Part shown: piece after piece, positions 34,221-42,537 of the stretch | Numbering within the stretch: the stretch's first letter is position 1 | Layout: every line of letters begins with the position of its first letter | DNA from: JAFNAG01 sp963824985 | Lineage (GTDB): Bacteria > Acidobacteriota > UBA6911 | DNA: 64,000 nucleotides | Direction: 5' to 3' | NCBI GenBank assembly: GCA_963824985.1 | Contig: CAWGRQ010000024.1 | Coordinates: forward strand, 310,001-374,000 | Translations under genes and position numbers: made by a program | The notes under the pieces: generated by a model | The model's database searches: none | The model's input: the letters and a program-made list of their open reading frames with translations, nothing else | Told to the model about the DNA's origin: nothing

Positions 34221-35621
34221 TTAAGAATCTGGAATGGACTTTTCCTCGGACAGGGCTTGGGGCGTCCTTTTGCCTCTGGTCCGCGGTCGCCCGGGCTGCC
34301 TGAGCTTTTCTCTGAGGGTCTTGCGATTGATCCCGAGGATTTCCACCGCTCTTGTCTTGTTACCCCCGACGCTGGCTACGACATTACGGATGTGCTCCGC
34401 TTCCACCTCGGCCAGGGAGCGCTTCCAGCTGATAGCTGTTGCCGCCATGTAGCGCATGTGGGCCGGCAGATCGGGGACATCGATCACGTCGACGGGCATT
34501 GTCGAGGCCAGGTGGTGCATCAGGCCTTCGAGCTCAGCCACATTCCCGGGCCACTGGTAGTTCCTCATGACCTCGCACAGGCGATCGGTAAAAGTCGGGG
34601 TCGGCTTACCGACTTCCCGGGTGAATTTGTTGAGGAAATGCCGGGCGAGCAGCAACATGTCATCGCCTCGTTCCCGGAGCGGCGGCAAGGTTATGGTGCT
34701 CATGCTCAAGCGGATGAAGAGGTCCACCCGGAGCCGGCCACTGTCGGCGAAAGCGCGGACGTCCCTGCTGGAATCGGCAATCAGGGCGAGGTCAGGCACG
34801 CGCGTTTCTGCCGATCCGGTTGAGCGCGGCTCCGTCTGCTCCAACAGCTGCAGGAGGCTCGCCTGTATTGGCGGCGGCAGCTCGGTGATCTCCTTGAGAT
34901 ACAGCGTTCCGCCGGCAGCCAGGCGGAACAAGCCGGGCTGGCACCGGGTTTCGCCGCGTGCGGCCTCGGCCGGGGTTCCGAACAGCTGTTTCTCCAGGGT
35001 GTGGACGGGAACGCCGGTGCAGTTTACAGTGATTACCGGAGACAACACTCGCTTGCTGGAGTAATGAATGGCCCTCGCCACCAGTTCCTTGCCAGTCCCC
35101 TTTTCTCCCACGATCATCACCGGGTCCATCCGGTCCGCTGCTGATGCGATGGACCGGATCACCTTCTGAATGGCGTCGCAATCCCCCACGATGCCGCAAG
35201 GAACCTTGCTGAGCCGCTCCGCTCCCGCGCCGGCCGCCTGGCGCAGCTTCAACTTTTGGATCACGAGTTGCACCGCGGAGAACAACTCTTCCTTGGTAAA
35301 GGGTTTCGAAAGATACTCCGCCGCGCCGGACTTCACTGCGGCCACAGCTCCCTCGATGCTGGGATAACCTGTGATCATCATCACTTCGGTCTGCTTCAGG
35401 TTTTCCCTTACGTAGCGCACGAGGTCAAGCCCAGAAGCGCCCGGCATTTTCAGGTCTGTGATCACCAGGTCCACGTGCACGGTGCCGAGTATGCGCAGCG
35501 CTTCCGCCACATCGGGCGCCGTCAGAACCTCGTAGCCCTGCGAGCGCAAGTTGCGCTGCAGAAGCTCCAGTGTGTCGGTGGCATCGTCCACCACCAGCAG
35601 GCGTTCTTTCATCTCCCCCAT
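34221..35621 (-). CDS. NtrC-like response regulator with degenerate AAA+ core
   Basis: A 466-residue protein from the ATG at 35621, 7 bp after the histidine-kinase stop. The receiver domain is intact (D12, D13, phosphoacceptor D56 in VITDLKMPG, K106 in YLSKPF). The central domain has Walker A GEKGTGK (172-178), but the GAFTGA loop is absent (LFGTPAEAARGETR instead), the Walker B Asp is Lys (GGTLYLKEI, K243), and the sensor II Arg is Ala (GNVAELEG). A Fis-type helix-turn-helix ends the protein (NKTRAVEILGINRKTLREKL). It probably binds DNA in a phosphorylation-dependent way but should not remodel sigma-54 polymerase. It resembles NtrC-type activators that lost sigma-54 function. Confidence 0.88.
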   Translation of the reverse strand: MGEMKERLLVVDDATDTLELLQRNLRSQGYEVLTAPDVAEALRILGTVHVDLVITDLKMPGASGLDLVRYVRENLKQTEVMMITGYPSIEGAVAAVKSGAAEYLSKPFTKEELFSAVQLVIQKLKLRQAAGAGAERLSKVPCGIVGDCDAIQKVIRSIASAADRMDPVMIVGEKGTGKELVARAIHYSSKRVLSPVITVNCTGVPVHTLEKQLFGTPAEAARGETRCQPGLFRLAAGGTLYLKEITELPPPIQASLLQLLEQTEPRSTGSAETRVPDLALIADSSRDVRAFADSGRLRVDLFIRLSMSTITLPPLRERGDDMLLLARHFLNKFTREVGKPTPTFTDRLCEVMRNYQWPGNVAELEGLMHHLASTMPVDVIDVPDLPAHMRYMAATAISWKRSLAEVEAEHIRNVVASVGGNKTRAVEILGINRKTLREKLRQPGRPRTRGKRTPQALSEEKSIPDS

Positions 35622-35628
35622 GACTGTC

Positions 35629-37776
35629 TCAGCTTTCTTCTTCCTCTTCTTCTGCGCTCGCGAGGCTATGAATAGGAATGCACACCTCGAAAGTAGAGCC
35701 CTTGCCGACTTCACTGCTCACCTTCACAACCCCTTTGTGAGCTGTGACAATACCATGGACAACCGCCAGGCCCAAGCCGGTCCCCTCGCCGACTTCCTTG
35801 GTCGTGAAGAACGGCATGAAAAGCTGCTCCTGCACCTCCGCGCTCATGCCCACTCCGGTATCCTCCACGACGATGCAGGCGGAGCCGGAATCCGCGCGCG
35901 TGGTCAGGATCAGCGTCCCCCCGCGCGGCATCGCCTGGATGGCATTGACCACGAGGTTTACCAGCACCTGGTGCAGTTGGGAGGGATCCGCCATGATTTC
36001 CGGAAGCTCTTCCTGAAGCCGGCGCACCAGCTTGATGCCTTCTTTCGCGCAACGGCTTTCGAGGAAGTACAGGCCCTCCTGCATGAGATGATTCAGGTTG
36101 CACCTGACCCTTTTTGTCGGCATCTGCCTCGTAAACATCATGAGCTTCCGGATCACCTCACGAGCGTGCAGGGCAGCATTGAAAATCCTTGCGATATCCG
36201 CCGATTCCTGGGCTGAAAGTCTCGGGGAATCTTTCGTGATTTCGGAATATCCAAGGACCGTCGCCAGCGGCTCGTTCAATTCATGAGCCACGCCGGCGGC
36301 AAGCTGCCCGACCGTGGCCAGCCGTGCCGCGTGCCGAAGCTGTTCCTGCAGGAGTGCGGTCTGCCGCTCCGCCTCACAGCGCTCCACGATGAATCCGACG
36401 CGACGCGCGACCTCGTCAATAAGGCTCCTCTCTTCCTGCAGGAAAGGCCCCTCGGCGACGTCGGGCTTTTTTTCGGTATACACGACCTCGACCGACCCTC
36501 TCTGCACCCCTCCGGTCAAAATGTCAGCCGCCTGCAGAAATGGGGTCACACGGAAACAGCCGGTGACATATGCGCGCTCATCCAGGGTGATGCGCGCCTG
36601 CGTGATTTCGGGATATTGCCAGCCCGGCGGCAAAAGCTCAACGATCCCCTGCAGAAGTTCGTCAATGGGCACGCCCGCGCGGCCGGCAACATCGGCAATG
36701 CCATACAGGCAGGTGAGTTCCTTAACCCGTTCGCGCAAGGCCCATTCCGCCTGATGATGCGCTGCCATTCTGCCGATGGTCTCTGCCACCGCGTTGATCA
36801 GGTTCCTCTCCTCCTTGAGAAAAGGGCCTTCGTCAATGGCCGGCATCAGCTCAACATAGAAGACCTCGACCACGCCTCTCGGCTCGCCGTCGACCAGGAT
36901 CTCCGCCGACTGTTTGAAGGGGCTTTCCTTGAATCCCGCGGTCGCAAAGGTGCGATTGTTCAACGTGATCCGGGCGGTGGTGATTTCAGGATACTGCCAC
37001 CCCGGAGGAAGCAGTCCGACAATCTCCGGCAGGATTTCTTCCAGCTGGATGCGCGGCCGGCTGGCCAACCTTTCGATACTGTAAAGGCAGGTGAGTTCCT
37101 TTACCCTTTCACGCAGTGCCCATTGCGCGCCCTGGTGTGCTAGAGCTACCCCAAGCGTTTCCGTCGCCGCTTCATAGAGCTGAATATCCGTCCTGGCAAA
37201 GAAATCGCGCCGGTGGCTGGCCAGGAAGAGGATCCCATGCACCCGCGGGTTCACAGGGAAGGGGATGATTGCGAGTGACGGGAAATCCCCGCCAATCACA
37301 ACAGTCTGGCCGCTATCCCCGCCTTCCCCTCGTCCCCTCAGCATGATCGGGCGCGCGGCATCCCCGGTCCAGAAGCTCCGCCCCCGGGTAAAGGATTGTG
37401 ATTGTGAAGAAAATCCGCCCGTCAGGATGGCATCCAGGATCGGCTCGGGTATCGGATCGCCGGTCGCAAAATCGGCATACGTCCGTCCATCCGCTTCTTG
37501 GGGGAGACGGATCTGGCTGCGCAGGGTGCTAGCCTGGCCGAGTAAGATCCGATATCGGGTCGTTTTCCGGTCCTCGTCGATCCTGATGCAGACCATGTCC
37601 GTCCCGGAAAAGTGCAGCAAGGACGGACAAGCCCTCCTTAGCACCTCCTCCATCGAGTGGCCGAGGTCGGTCGGTGAAAGCAGATCGTGCAGCAACTCGC
37701 GGAAGCCGAGCGGCACCCGGCTTGCCGACTTCGGGGCACTCGGGAGGGCCCATTTGCTTCGATCGATATCTGGCAT
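35629..37776 (-). CDS. Multi-sensor histidine kinase with tandem repeated sensor domains
   Basis: A 715-residue soluble kinase. An N-terminal GAF-like domain (about 40-210) is followed by two homologous ~135-residue modules, each starting WALRERVKELTCLYxI and containing LLPPGWQYPEIT and EGPFLxEERxLI. The kinase core has His498 in AAGVAHELNEPLATVLGYSE, then NLVVNAIQAMPRGG (N box), VVEDTGVGM (G1) and GEGTGLGLAVVHGI (G2). There are no membrane helices, so the signal is probably cytoplasmic. The cognate regulator follows 7 bp downstream. It lies 81 bp after gdhA on the same strand. Confidence 0.92.
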   Translation of the reverse strand: MPDIDRSKWALPSAPKSASRVPLGFRELLHDLLSPTDLGHSMEEVLRRACPSLLHFSGTDMVCIRIDEDRKTTRYRILLGQASTLRSQIRLPQEADGRTYADFATGDPIPEPILDAILTGGFSSQSQSFTRGRSFWTGDAARPIMLRGRGEGGDSGQTVVIGGDFPSLAIIPFPVNPRVHGILFLASHRRDFFARTDIQLYEAATETLGVALAHQGAQWALRERVKELTCLYSIERLASRPRIQLEEILPEIVGLLPPGWQYPEITTARITLNNRTFATAGFKESPFKQSAEILVDGEPRGVVEVFYVELMPAIDEGPFLKEERNLINAVAETIGRMAAHHQAEWALRERVKELTCLYGIADVAGRAGVPIDELLQGIVELLPPGWQYPEITQARITLDERAYVTGCFRVTPFLQAADILTGGVQRGSVEVVYTEKKPDVAEGPFLQEERSLIDEVARRVGFIVERCEAERQTALLQEQLRHAARLATVGQLAAGVAHELNEPLATVLGYSEITKDSPRLSAQESADIARIFNAALHAREVIRKLMMFTRQMPTKRVRCNLNHLMQEGLYFLESRCAKEGIKLVRRLQEELPEIMADPSQLHQVLVNLVVNAIQAMPRGGTLILTTRADSGSACIVVEDTGVGMSAEVQEQLFMPFFTTKEVGEGTGLGLAVVHGIVTAHKGVVKVSSEVGKGSTFEVCIPIHSLASAEEEEEES

Positions 37777-37857
37777 ACTCGTGTGGCGCCGCCATTGCGC
37801 CCGACAGGGGGGAGGACCAGAATCTCCCCGCGACCGTTGAGCCGACCAGGCGATTCC

Positions 37858-39213
37858 TCAGACAAGCCCCTGGTCGATCATCGAGTTGGCAACCTTGACA
37901 AAACCGGCAATATTCGCACCCAGCACATAGTTGCCGGGTTCGCCGTATTCCTTGGCAGTGACGCTGCATGCCTCATGAATGGACTTCATGATCTGGTGGA
38001 GCCTCTGATCAACCTCCTGCCGAGCCCACGACATGCGCATGCTGTTCTGCGACATCTCGAGCCCCGACGTGGCCACCCCGCCGGCATTGGCCGCCTTCCC
38101 GGGCCCGTACAGGATCTTTGTCTTCAGGAACAACTCAACTCCTCCCGGCGCCGTGGGCATGTTAGCTCCCTCGGAAACGCAAAGGCAGCCGTTTTCCACC
38201 AGGGTCTTGGCGTCCGTGCCGCCGATTTCGTTCTCCGTCGCGCAGGGCAATGCAATGTCGCACTTGATGAACCAGGGACGCCGCCCCTCATAATACTCGC
38301 ATTTGAACTCCTTGGCATACTCCACGATGCGTTCCCGCCGCACATTCTTGAGATCCATAAGAAACTGCCACTTCTCATTGTCGATCCCGTTCTTGTCATA
38401 GACGCACCCGTTTGAATCCGAAGCCGTCACGACCTTGCCGCCCAACTCGTTCACCTTCTGGATGGCGTACTGGGTCACGTTGCCTGAACCCGAGACCACA
38501 ACGGTCTTGCCGGCAAATGATTGACTGCGGGTTTTGAGCATCTCCTCCGCAAAATATACGCACCCATAGCCGGTGGCCTCCGGCCGGATCAGGGAGCCGC
38601 CCCAATTGAGCCCCTTGCCCGTAAACACACCTTCAAAGGAGTGGGTGAGCTTTTTGAACTGGCCGAACAGATATCCGATCTCGCGGCCGCCGACCCCAAT
38701 GTCCCCCGCGGGCACATCAATGTCGGCACCGATATGGCGGTAAAGCTCGTTCATGAAACTCTGGCAGAATCTCATCACCTCATAGTCCGACTTGCCCTTC
38801 GGATCGAAATCGCTGCCACCCTTGGCGCCGCCCATCGGCAGAGTCGTCAGGCTGTTTTTCAGAATCTGCTCGAACCCGAGGAATTTCAGGATGCCAAGAT
38901 TGACGCTCGGGTGAAAACGCAATCCGCCCTTATAAGGTCCGATCGCATTGTTAAATTGGATGCGAAAACCTCGGTTAACCTGGATTTCACCCCTGTCGTT
39001 CTGCCATGGAACCCGGAACATTATGACCCGATCCGGTTCGGACATTCGTTCCAGGATCTTCGCTTCAATATATTCCGGATGGCGAGACAGACAGGGCCCC
39101 AAAGAATCAACCACCTCCCTGACAGCTTGATGGAATTCCGGTTGAGCTGCGTTTTTGGCTGTCAAATGCTCCATGAATTTCTGGGTGTATTCGCTAACAT
39201 TGGGAACCGCCAT
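37858..39213 (-). CDS. gdhA: NADP-type glutamate dehydrogenase
   Basis: A 451-residue enzyme that interconverts 2-oxoglutarate plus ammonia and glutamate. The start has a near-perfect TAAGGAGG. Family features: GPYKGGLRFHPSVNLGILKF, the catalytic lysine region LPMGGAKGGSDFDPKGK, PAGDIGVGGREIGYLFGQFK, the Rossmann segment VVSGSGNVTQYAIQKV and ANAGGVATSGLEMSQNS. Length matches the NADP-specific hexameric type. It heads the minus-strand series gdhA - histidine kinase - regulator - ATP-grasp protein, so it may belong to the same regulon. It is divergent from the receiver/ATP-grasp gene. Confidence 0.96.
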   Translation of the reverse strand: MAVPNVSEYTQKFMEHLTAKNAAQPEFHQAVREVVDSLGPCLSRHPEYIEAKILERMSEPDRVIMFRVPWQNDRGEIQVNRGFRIQFNNAIGPYKGGLRFHPSVNLGILKFLGFEQILKNSLTTLPMGGAKGGSDFDPKGKSDYEVMRFCQSFMNELYRHIGADIDVPAGDIGVGGREIGYLFGQFKKLTHSFEGVFTGKGLNWGGSLIRPEATGYGCVYFAEEMLKTRSQSFAGKTVVVSGSGNVTQYAIQKVNELGGKVVTASDSNGCVYDKNGIDNEKWQFLMDLKNVRRERIVEYAKEFKCEYYEGRRPWFIKCDIALPCATENEIGGTDAKTLVENGCLCVSEGANMPTAPGGVELFLKTKILYGPGKAANAGGVATSGLEMSQNSMRMSWARQEVDQRLHQIMKSIHEACSVTAKEYGEPGNYVLGANIAGFVKVANSMIDQGLV

Positions 39214-39465
39214 GCGATGCCTCCTTAAGAGATGATTCTCAGCGTTGGACAGGAATTACCATTTATGATCCAACAATGGTACTTTTTTACCTTTATGCTG
39301 GCACCTATTACCCCATTTATGATAACGTGTCAACAAAAAACTGGTTAATAATGTACCTATAAATGGATCATATTGTTTCATTCATGCGCAGGTTCATGCT
39401 GTCCGTTCGCGACAGATACTAGGCTTACAGTCCGGAGATGGATCGGCGCGGAGGGAGAAGGATCT
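39214..39465. promoter_or_regulatory. Divergent promoter region with repeated CCATTTATGAT motifs
   Basis: The 252-bp A/T-rich interval between gdhA and the receiver/ATP-grasp gene holds CCATTTATGATCC at 39259-39271, CCATTTATGAT at 39313-39323 and the complement ATAAATGGATCAT at 39359-39371. Such spaced repeats are good candidates for binding sites of a regulator, possibly the NtrC-like protein encoded nearby. This is inferred. Confidence 0.4.
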
Positions 39466-42453
39466 ATGTGGGATCGCACACTAAGCCAGCTCATCGGAGG
39501 TCCGGATCGCGCCGAGGTCCCCTATGATGCACTCATGCCGAGGAGAGTCAGCAACCTCCTGCTCGTAGGTAGCTTATACGACTACTACACCATCATCGAA
39601 GACGGCAGGCTTTCAGAGATGATCCTTTCCGAGTACCTGGATCTCGACCTGCGTTTCACGCCATCCCTGGAGCGCGTGTCCACGGCGGAGGGAGCCCTGG
39701 AAATGCTGCGCACCGAGCCATTTGACCTTGTGATTTCGATGGCGCGCATCGGGGAAATGAACATTGCCGAGTTTGGCGCTTCCGTGCAACAGATTAGCCC
39801 GGGAACTCCTGTAGTTCTGCTCGCGAGCAGCGGTCGCGAGCTGAGCATGCTGCCACCCATTTCAACCTTGGAAGGAATGGACAGTGCTTTCGTCTGGCTC
39901 GGAGATGTGCGGATTTTCCTGGCGATCATCAAGTACATCGAAGACCGGCAGAATGTCATGCACGATGCGCAGCTGGCAGGTGTGAAGATCATTCTCCTGA
40001 TCGAAGACTCCGTACAGTTCTATTCATCGTATCTGCCGATGCTCTACACCGAAATCCTCAACCAGACCAACGCCCTGACCGAATTAAGCATCAACCGCGC
40101 TCAAAAGGTCATGCGGATGCGGGCGCGCCCCAAGGTCCTGCTGGCAAAGACTTATGAGGAGGCCGTGCTTCTCTATGATCAGTACGGGGACTACCTGCTC
40201 GGTGCCATTGTGGATGCGGCTTTCCCCAAAGAAGGCAGGCTGCAACCTGATGCGGGCTTCCAGGCTGCACGGGTGTTCCGCGAACGTACCCCGGATCTTC
40301 CCCTTGTCGTGCAGTCCGATGTGCGCAACGCCGCGCAGGCGGCGGCGCAGGGGTTCGGATTCATCGACAAGAACTCACCCACGCTTCTGGGAGACCTGAG
40401 GGATTTCATGCGTCACAACCTCGGCTTCGGCGATTTCTCGTTTCTGCGGCCCGATGGAACCGTCATCAGCAGATCGCCCGACCTGCGCACCATGGAGTGG
40501 GCCATACAGGCGGTGCCGGATGCCTATTTGCTCTACAATGTCTCCAGAAACGACTTCTATCGATGGCTCATGGCCCGGACCGAATTCGATCTGGCGGAAG
40601 CGATGCGCAGCATCGTCCGGAAGATGAGCGGATACCCGGAAGAGCTGCGCCGCGAACTTCAGACTGCCCTGAAGATGTTCCGTCAGCGTTCGAAATCCGG
40701 TGTGGTTGCAGAGTACTCTCATCGCACATTTGAGGGCGGCTCAGGGTTCGTCAGGATAGGACGAGGATCGCTGGGCGGCAAGGGGCGCGGCCTGGCATTC
40801 ATCAATTCTCTCATCAATACCTATGGACTGGAATCGCGCTTCCCGGGAGTGCGCATTTTTGTGCCCCCTACGGCAGTTCTGACCACCGACATCTTTGATG
40901 GGTTCGTGCATGGATCGGATCTGTGGGCTTACGCGCTGACCGAAACGGACGACGACAAGATCAGCCGCGCATTCCTCGACGCCAAGTTGCCGCCGGAGGT
41001 CGTGGAAGATCTCTGGAGTTTCCTGCAGTGGGTCCGCTACCCCTTGGCCGTGCGCTCCTCGAGCCTTCAGGAGGATGCTTCCTATCAGCCATTCGCCGGG
41101 ATCTATAAGACCTACATGATCCCGAATAACCACAGTGATCCCGAGGCCCGCCTTGAAGAACTCTGCAACGCCATCAAGCTGGTCTACGCTTCCACCTATC
41201 ACTCCGACGCCAAGGCGTATATGGAGTCGCTCCCTAACCGGCTGGAAGAGGAAAAAATGGCCGTGATTGTCCAGCAGGCCGTGGGCAGGCGCCACGGGTC
41301 TTATTTATACCCCAATCTGGCTGGGGTGGGCCGTTCGGTGAACTTCTACCCGATGCCCGGCATGCTGCCAGAGGAGGGCATTGTTTCGATCGCGCTGGGG
41401 ATGGGCAAAACCGTGGTGGATGGCGGCCGCTGCGTCCGATTCTGTCCTGCCTGCCCCCGCACGCCCATGCAATCGTTCACACCGGAAGACTACCTTGAAA
41501 ACTCGCAGCGCAGCTTCCTGGCGCTGGACCTTGCCACACCGGCGGGTGCAGGAGATCCGGCGGATGCACTGCGCCTTGATCTGGCCACACTCGGGCTGGA
41601 CGTCGCCGAAGGACATGGCACGCTGGCTCCGGTCGGTTCGGTCTACTCCGCAGATAATGATGCCGTCTATAACGGCATTTCGCGGCCGGGCATCCGCATT
41701 ATCACTATGGCCGACATACTCAAGGGGCGCCTACTGCCGCTGCCGGAAATCACTACCTTCGTGCTGAAGGTTGGCACCGCGGCGTCCTCCTGCCCAGTGG
41801 AGGTCGAGTTCGCCGTGAACCTGTCGGATGATCCCGGCAAACCGCACGAGTTTGCCTGGCTGCAGATGCGTCCGCTGGTGATGGGGGCCGAACTCCAGGA
41901 CATTCAGATCGGCAAGATCAATGTTCGTGATGCGCTCTGCATATCGCACCGGGCCCTTGGCAACGGCTTGCTGCGGGATATGCGCGACCTGATCGTTGTG
42001 CGCAAGGACCGCTTCGAGCGAGCCGACACCGTGAAGATCGCAGCCGAAATCGGGATTCTGAATGCCGAACTGAAACGGCAACAGCGGCCCTATCTTCTTG
42101 TCGGGCCGGGCAGGTGGGGGAGTGCCGATCCCTGGCTGGGCATTCCCGTCAGGTGGGCACAGATCTCAGGCGCCCGGTGCATCATCGAAACCGGCTTCGA
42201 GGACATGCGGGTCGATCCTTCGCAGGGTTCCCACTTTTTTCAAAACATCATGTCGTTCGGCATCGGCTATCTCACAGTAGAGGACTGTCGTCACCAGGGG
42301 GATTATCTCAACGTCTCCTGGCTCGAGCGGCAGCCGGCCGAATCCGAGACCGAACACGTGCGGCACATAGGATTGGACGCACCGCTGAAGATTGCGATCA
42401 ACGGGCGCAACAATCTCGGGGTGGTCATGAAACCGGATGAACCTTCGCGGTAA
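39466..42453 (+). CDS. Receiver-domain / PPDK ATP-grasp fusion protein
   Basis: A 995-residue protein; the ATG at 39466 has GGAGAAGG upstream. Two receiver-like regions are at the N-terminus: residues about 20-135 (degenerate) and about 160-320 (LLIEDSVQFYSSYLPMLY, GAIVDAAFPKEG with a possible phosphoacceptor Asp, FIDKNSPTLL with the Lys). The ATP-grasp part begins near residue 436 with GGKGRGLAFINSLINTYG and continues with YPLAVRSSSLQEDASYQPFA near 525 and YKTYMIPNN. The C-terminus (YLLVGPGRWGSADPWLGIPV, PSQGSHFFQNI) matches the 29-kb paralogue. No phosphohistidine domain is present. It may receive phosphate from the nearby histidine kinase; this is inferred. Confidence 0.85.
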   Translation: MWDRTLSQLIGGPDRAEVPYDALMPRRVSNLLLVGSLYDYYTIIEDGRLSEMILSEYLDLDLRFTPSLERVSTAEGALEMLRTEPFDLVISMARIGEMNIAEFGASVQQISPGTPVVLLASSGRELSMLPPISTLEGMDSAFVWLGDVRIFLAIIKYIEDRQNVMHDAQLAGVKIILLIEDSVQFYSSYLPMLYTEILNQTNALTELSINRAQKVMRMRARPKVLLAKTYEEAVLLYDQYGDYLLGAIVDAAFPKEGRLQPDAGFQAARVFRERTPDLPLVVQSDVRNAAQAAAQGFGFIDKNSPTLLGDLRDFMRHNLGFGDFSFLRPDGTVISRSPDLRTMEWAIQAVPDAYLLYNVSRNDFYRWLMARTEFDLAEAMRSIVRKMSGYPEELRRELQTALKMFRQRSKSGVVAEYSHRTFEGGSGFVRIGRGSLGGKGRGLAFINSLINTYGLESRFPGVRIFVPPTAVLTTDIFDGFVHGSDLWAYALTETDDDKISRAFLDAKLPPEVVEDLWSFLQWVRYPLAVRSSSLQEDASYQPFAGIYKTYMIPNNHSDPEARLEELCNAIKLVYASTYHSDAKAYMESLPNRLEEEKMAVIVQQAVGRRHGSYLYPNLAGVGRSVNFYPMPGMLPEEGIVSIALGMGKTVVDGGRCVRFCPACPRTPMQSFTPEDYLENSQRSFLALDLATPAGAGDPADALRLDLATLGLDVAEGHGTLAPVGSVYSADNDAVYNGISRPGIRIITMADILKGRLLPLPEITTFVLKVGTAASSCPVEVEFAVNLSDDPGKPHEFAWLQMRPLVMGAELQDIQIGKINVRDALCISHRALGNGLLRDMRDLIVVRKDRFERADTVKIAAEIGILNAELKRQQRPYLLVGPGRWGSADPWLGIPVRWAQISGARCIIETGFEDMRVDPSQGSHFFQNIMSFGIGYLTVEDCRHQGDYLNVSWLERQPAESETEHVRHIGLDAPLKIAINGRNNLGVVMKPDEPSR

Positions 42454-42471
42454 AACGGATTAAAATAATTT

Positions 42472-42524
42472 GGACACGGAAGAACACGGACCAATACGGA
42501 TCCGGTCCGTGTTCTTCCGTGTCC
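42472..42524 (+). terminator. 21-bp perfect stem hairpin after the receiver/ATP-grasp gene
   Basis: Arms 42472-42492 and 42504-42524 are perfect complements (GGACACGGAAGAACACGGAC and onward) with an 11-base loop, 19 bp after the stop codon. There is no T-run, so it may be a factor-dependent end or a REP-type repeat. The same words occur at 32343-32385. Confidence 0.55.
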
Positions 42525-42537
42525 CAAAATGGTGAGG

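Noticed and set aside
36283..37143. A 286-codon + strand frame inside the histidine kinase region
   Set aside because: Mirror of the repeated sensor modules on the other strand; the kinase frame carries all conserved boxes.
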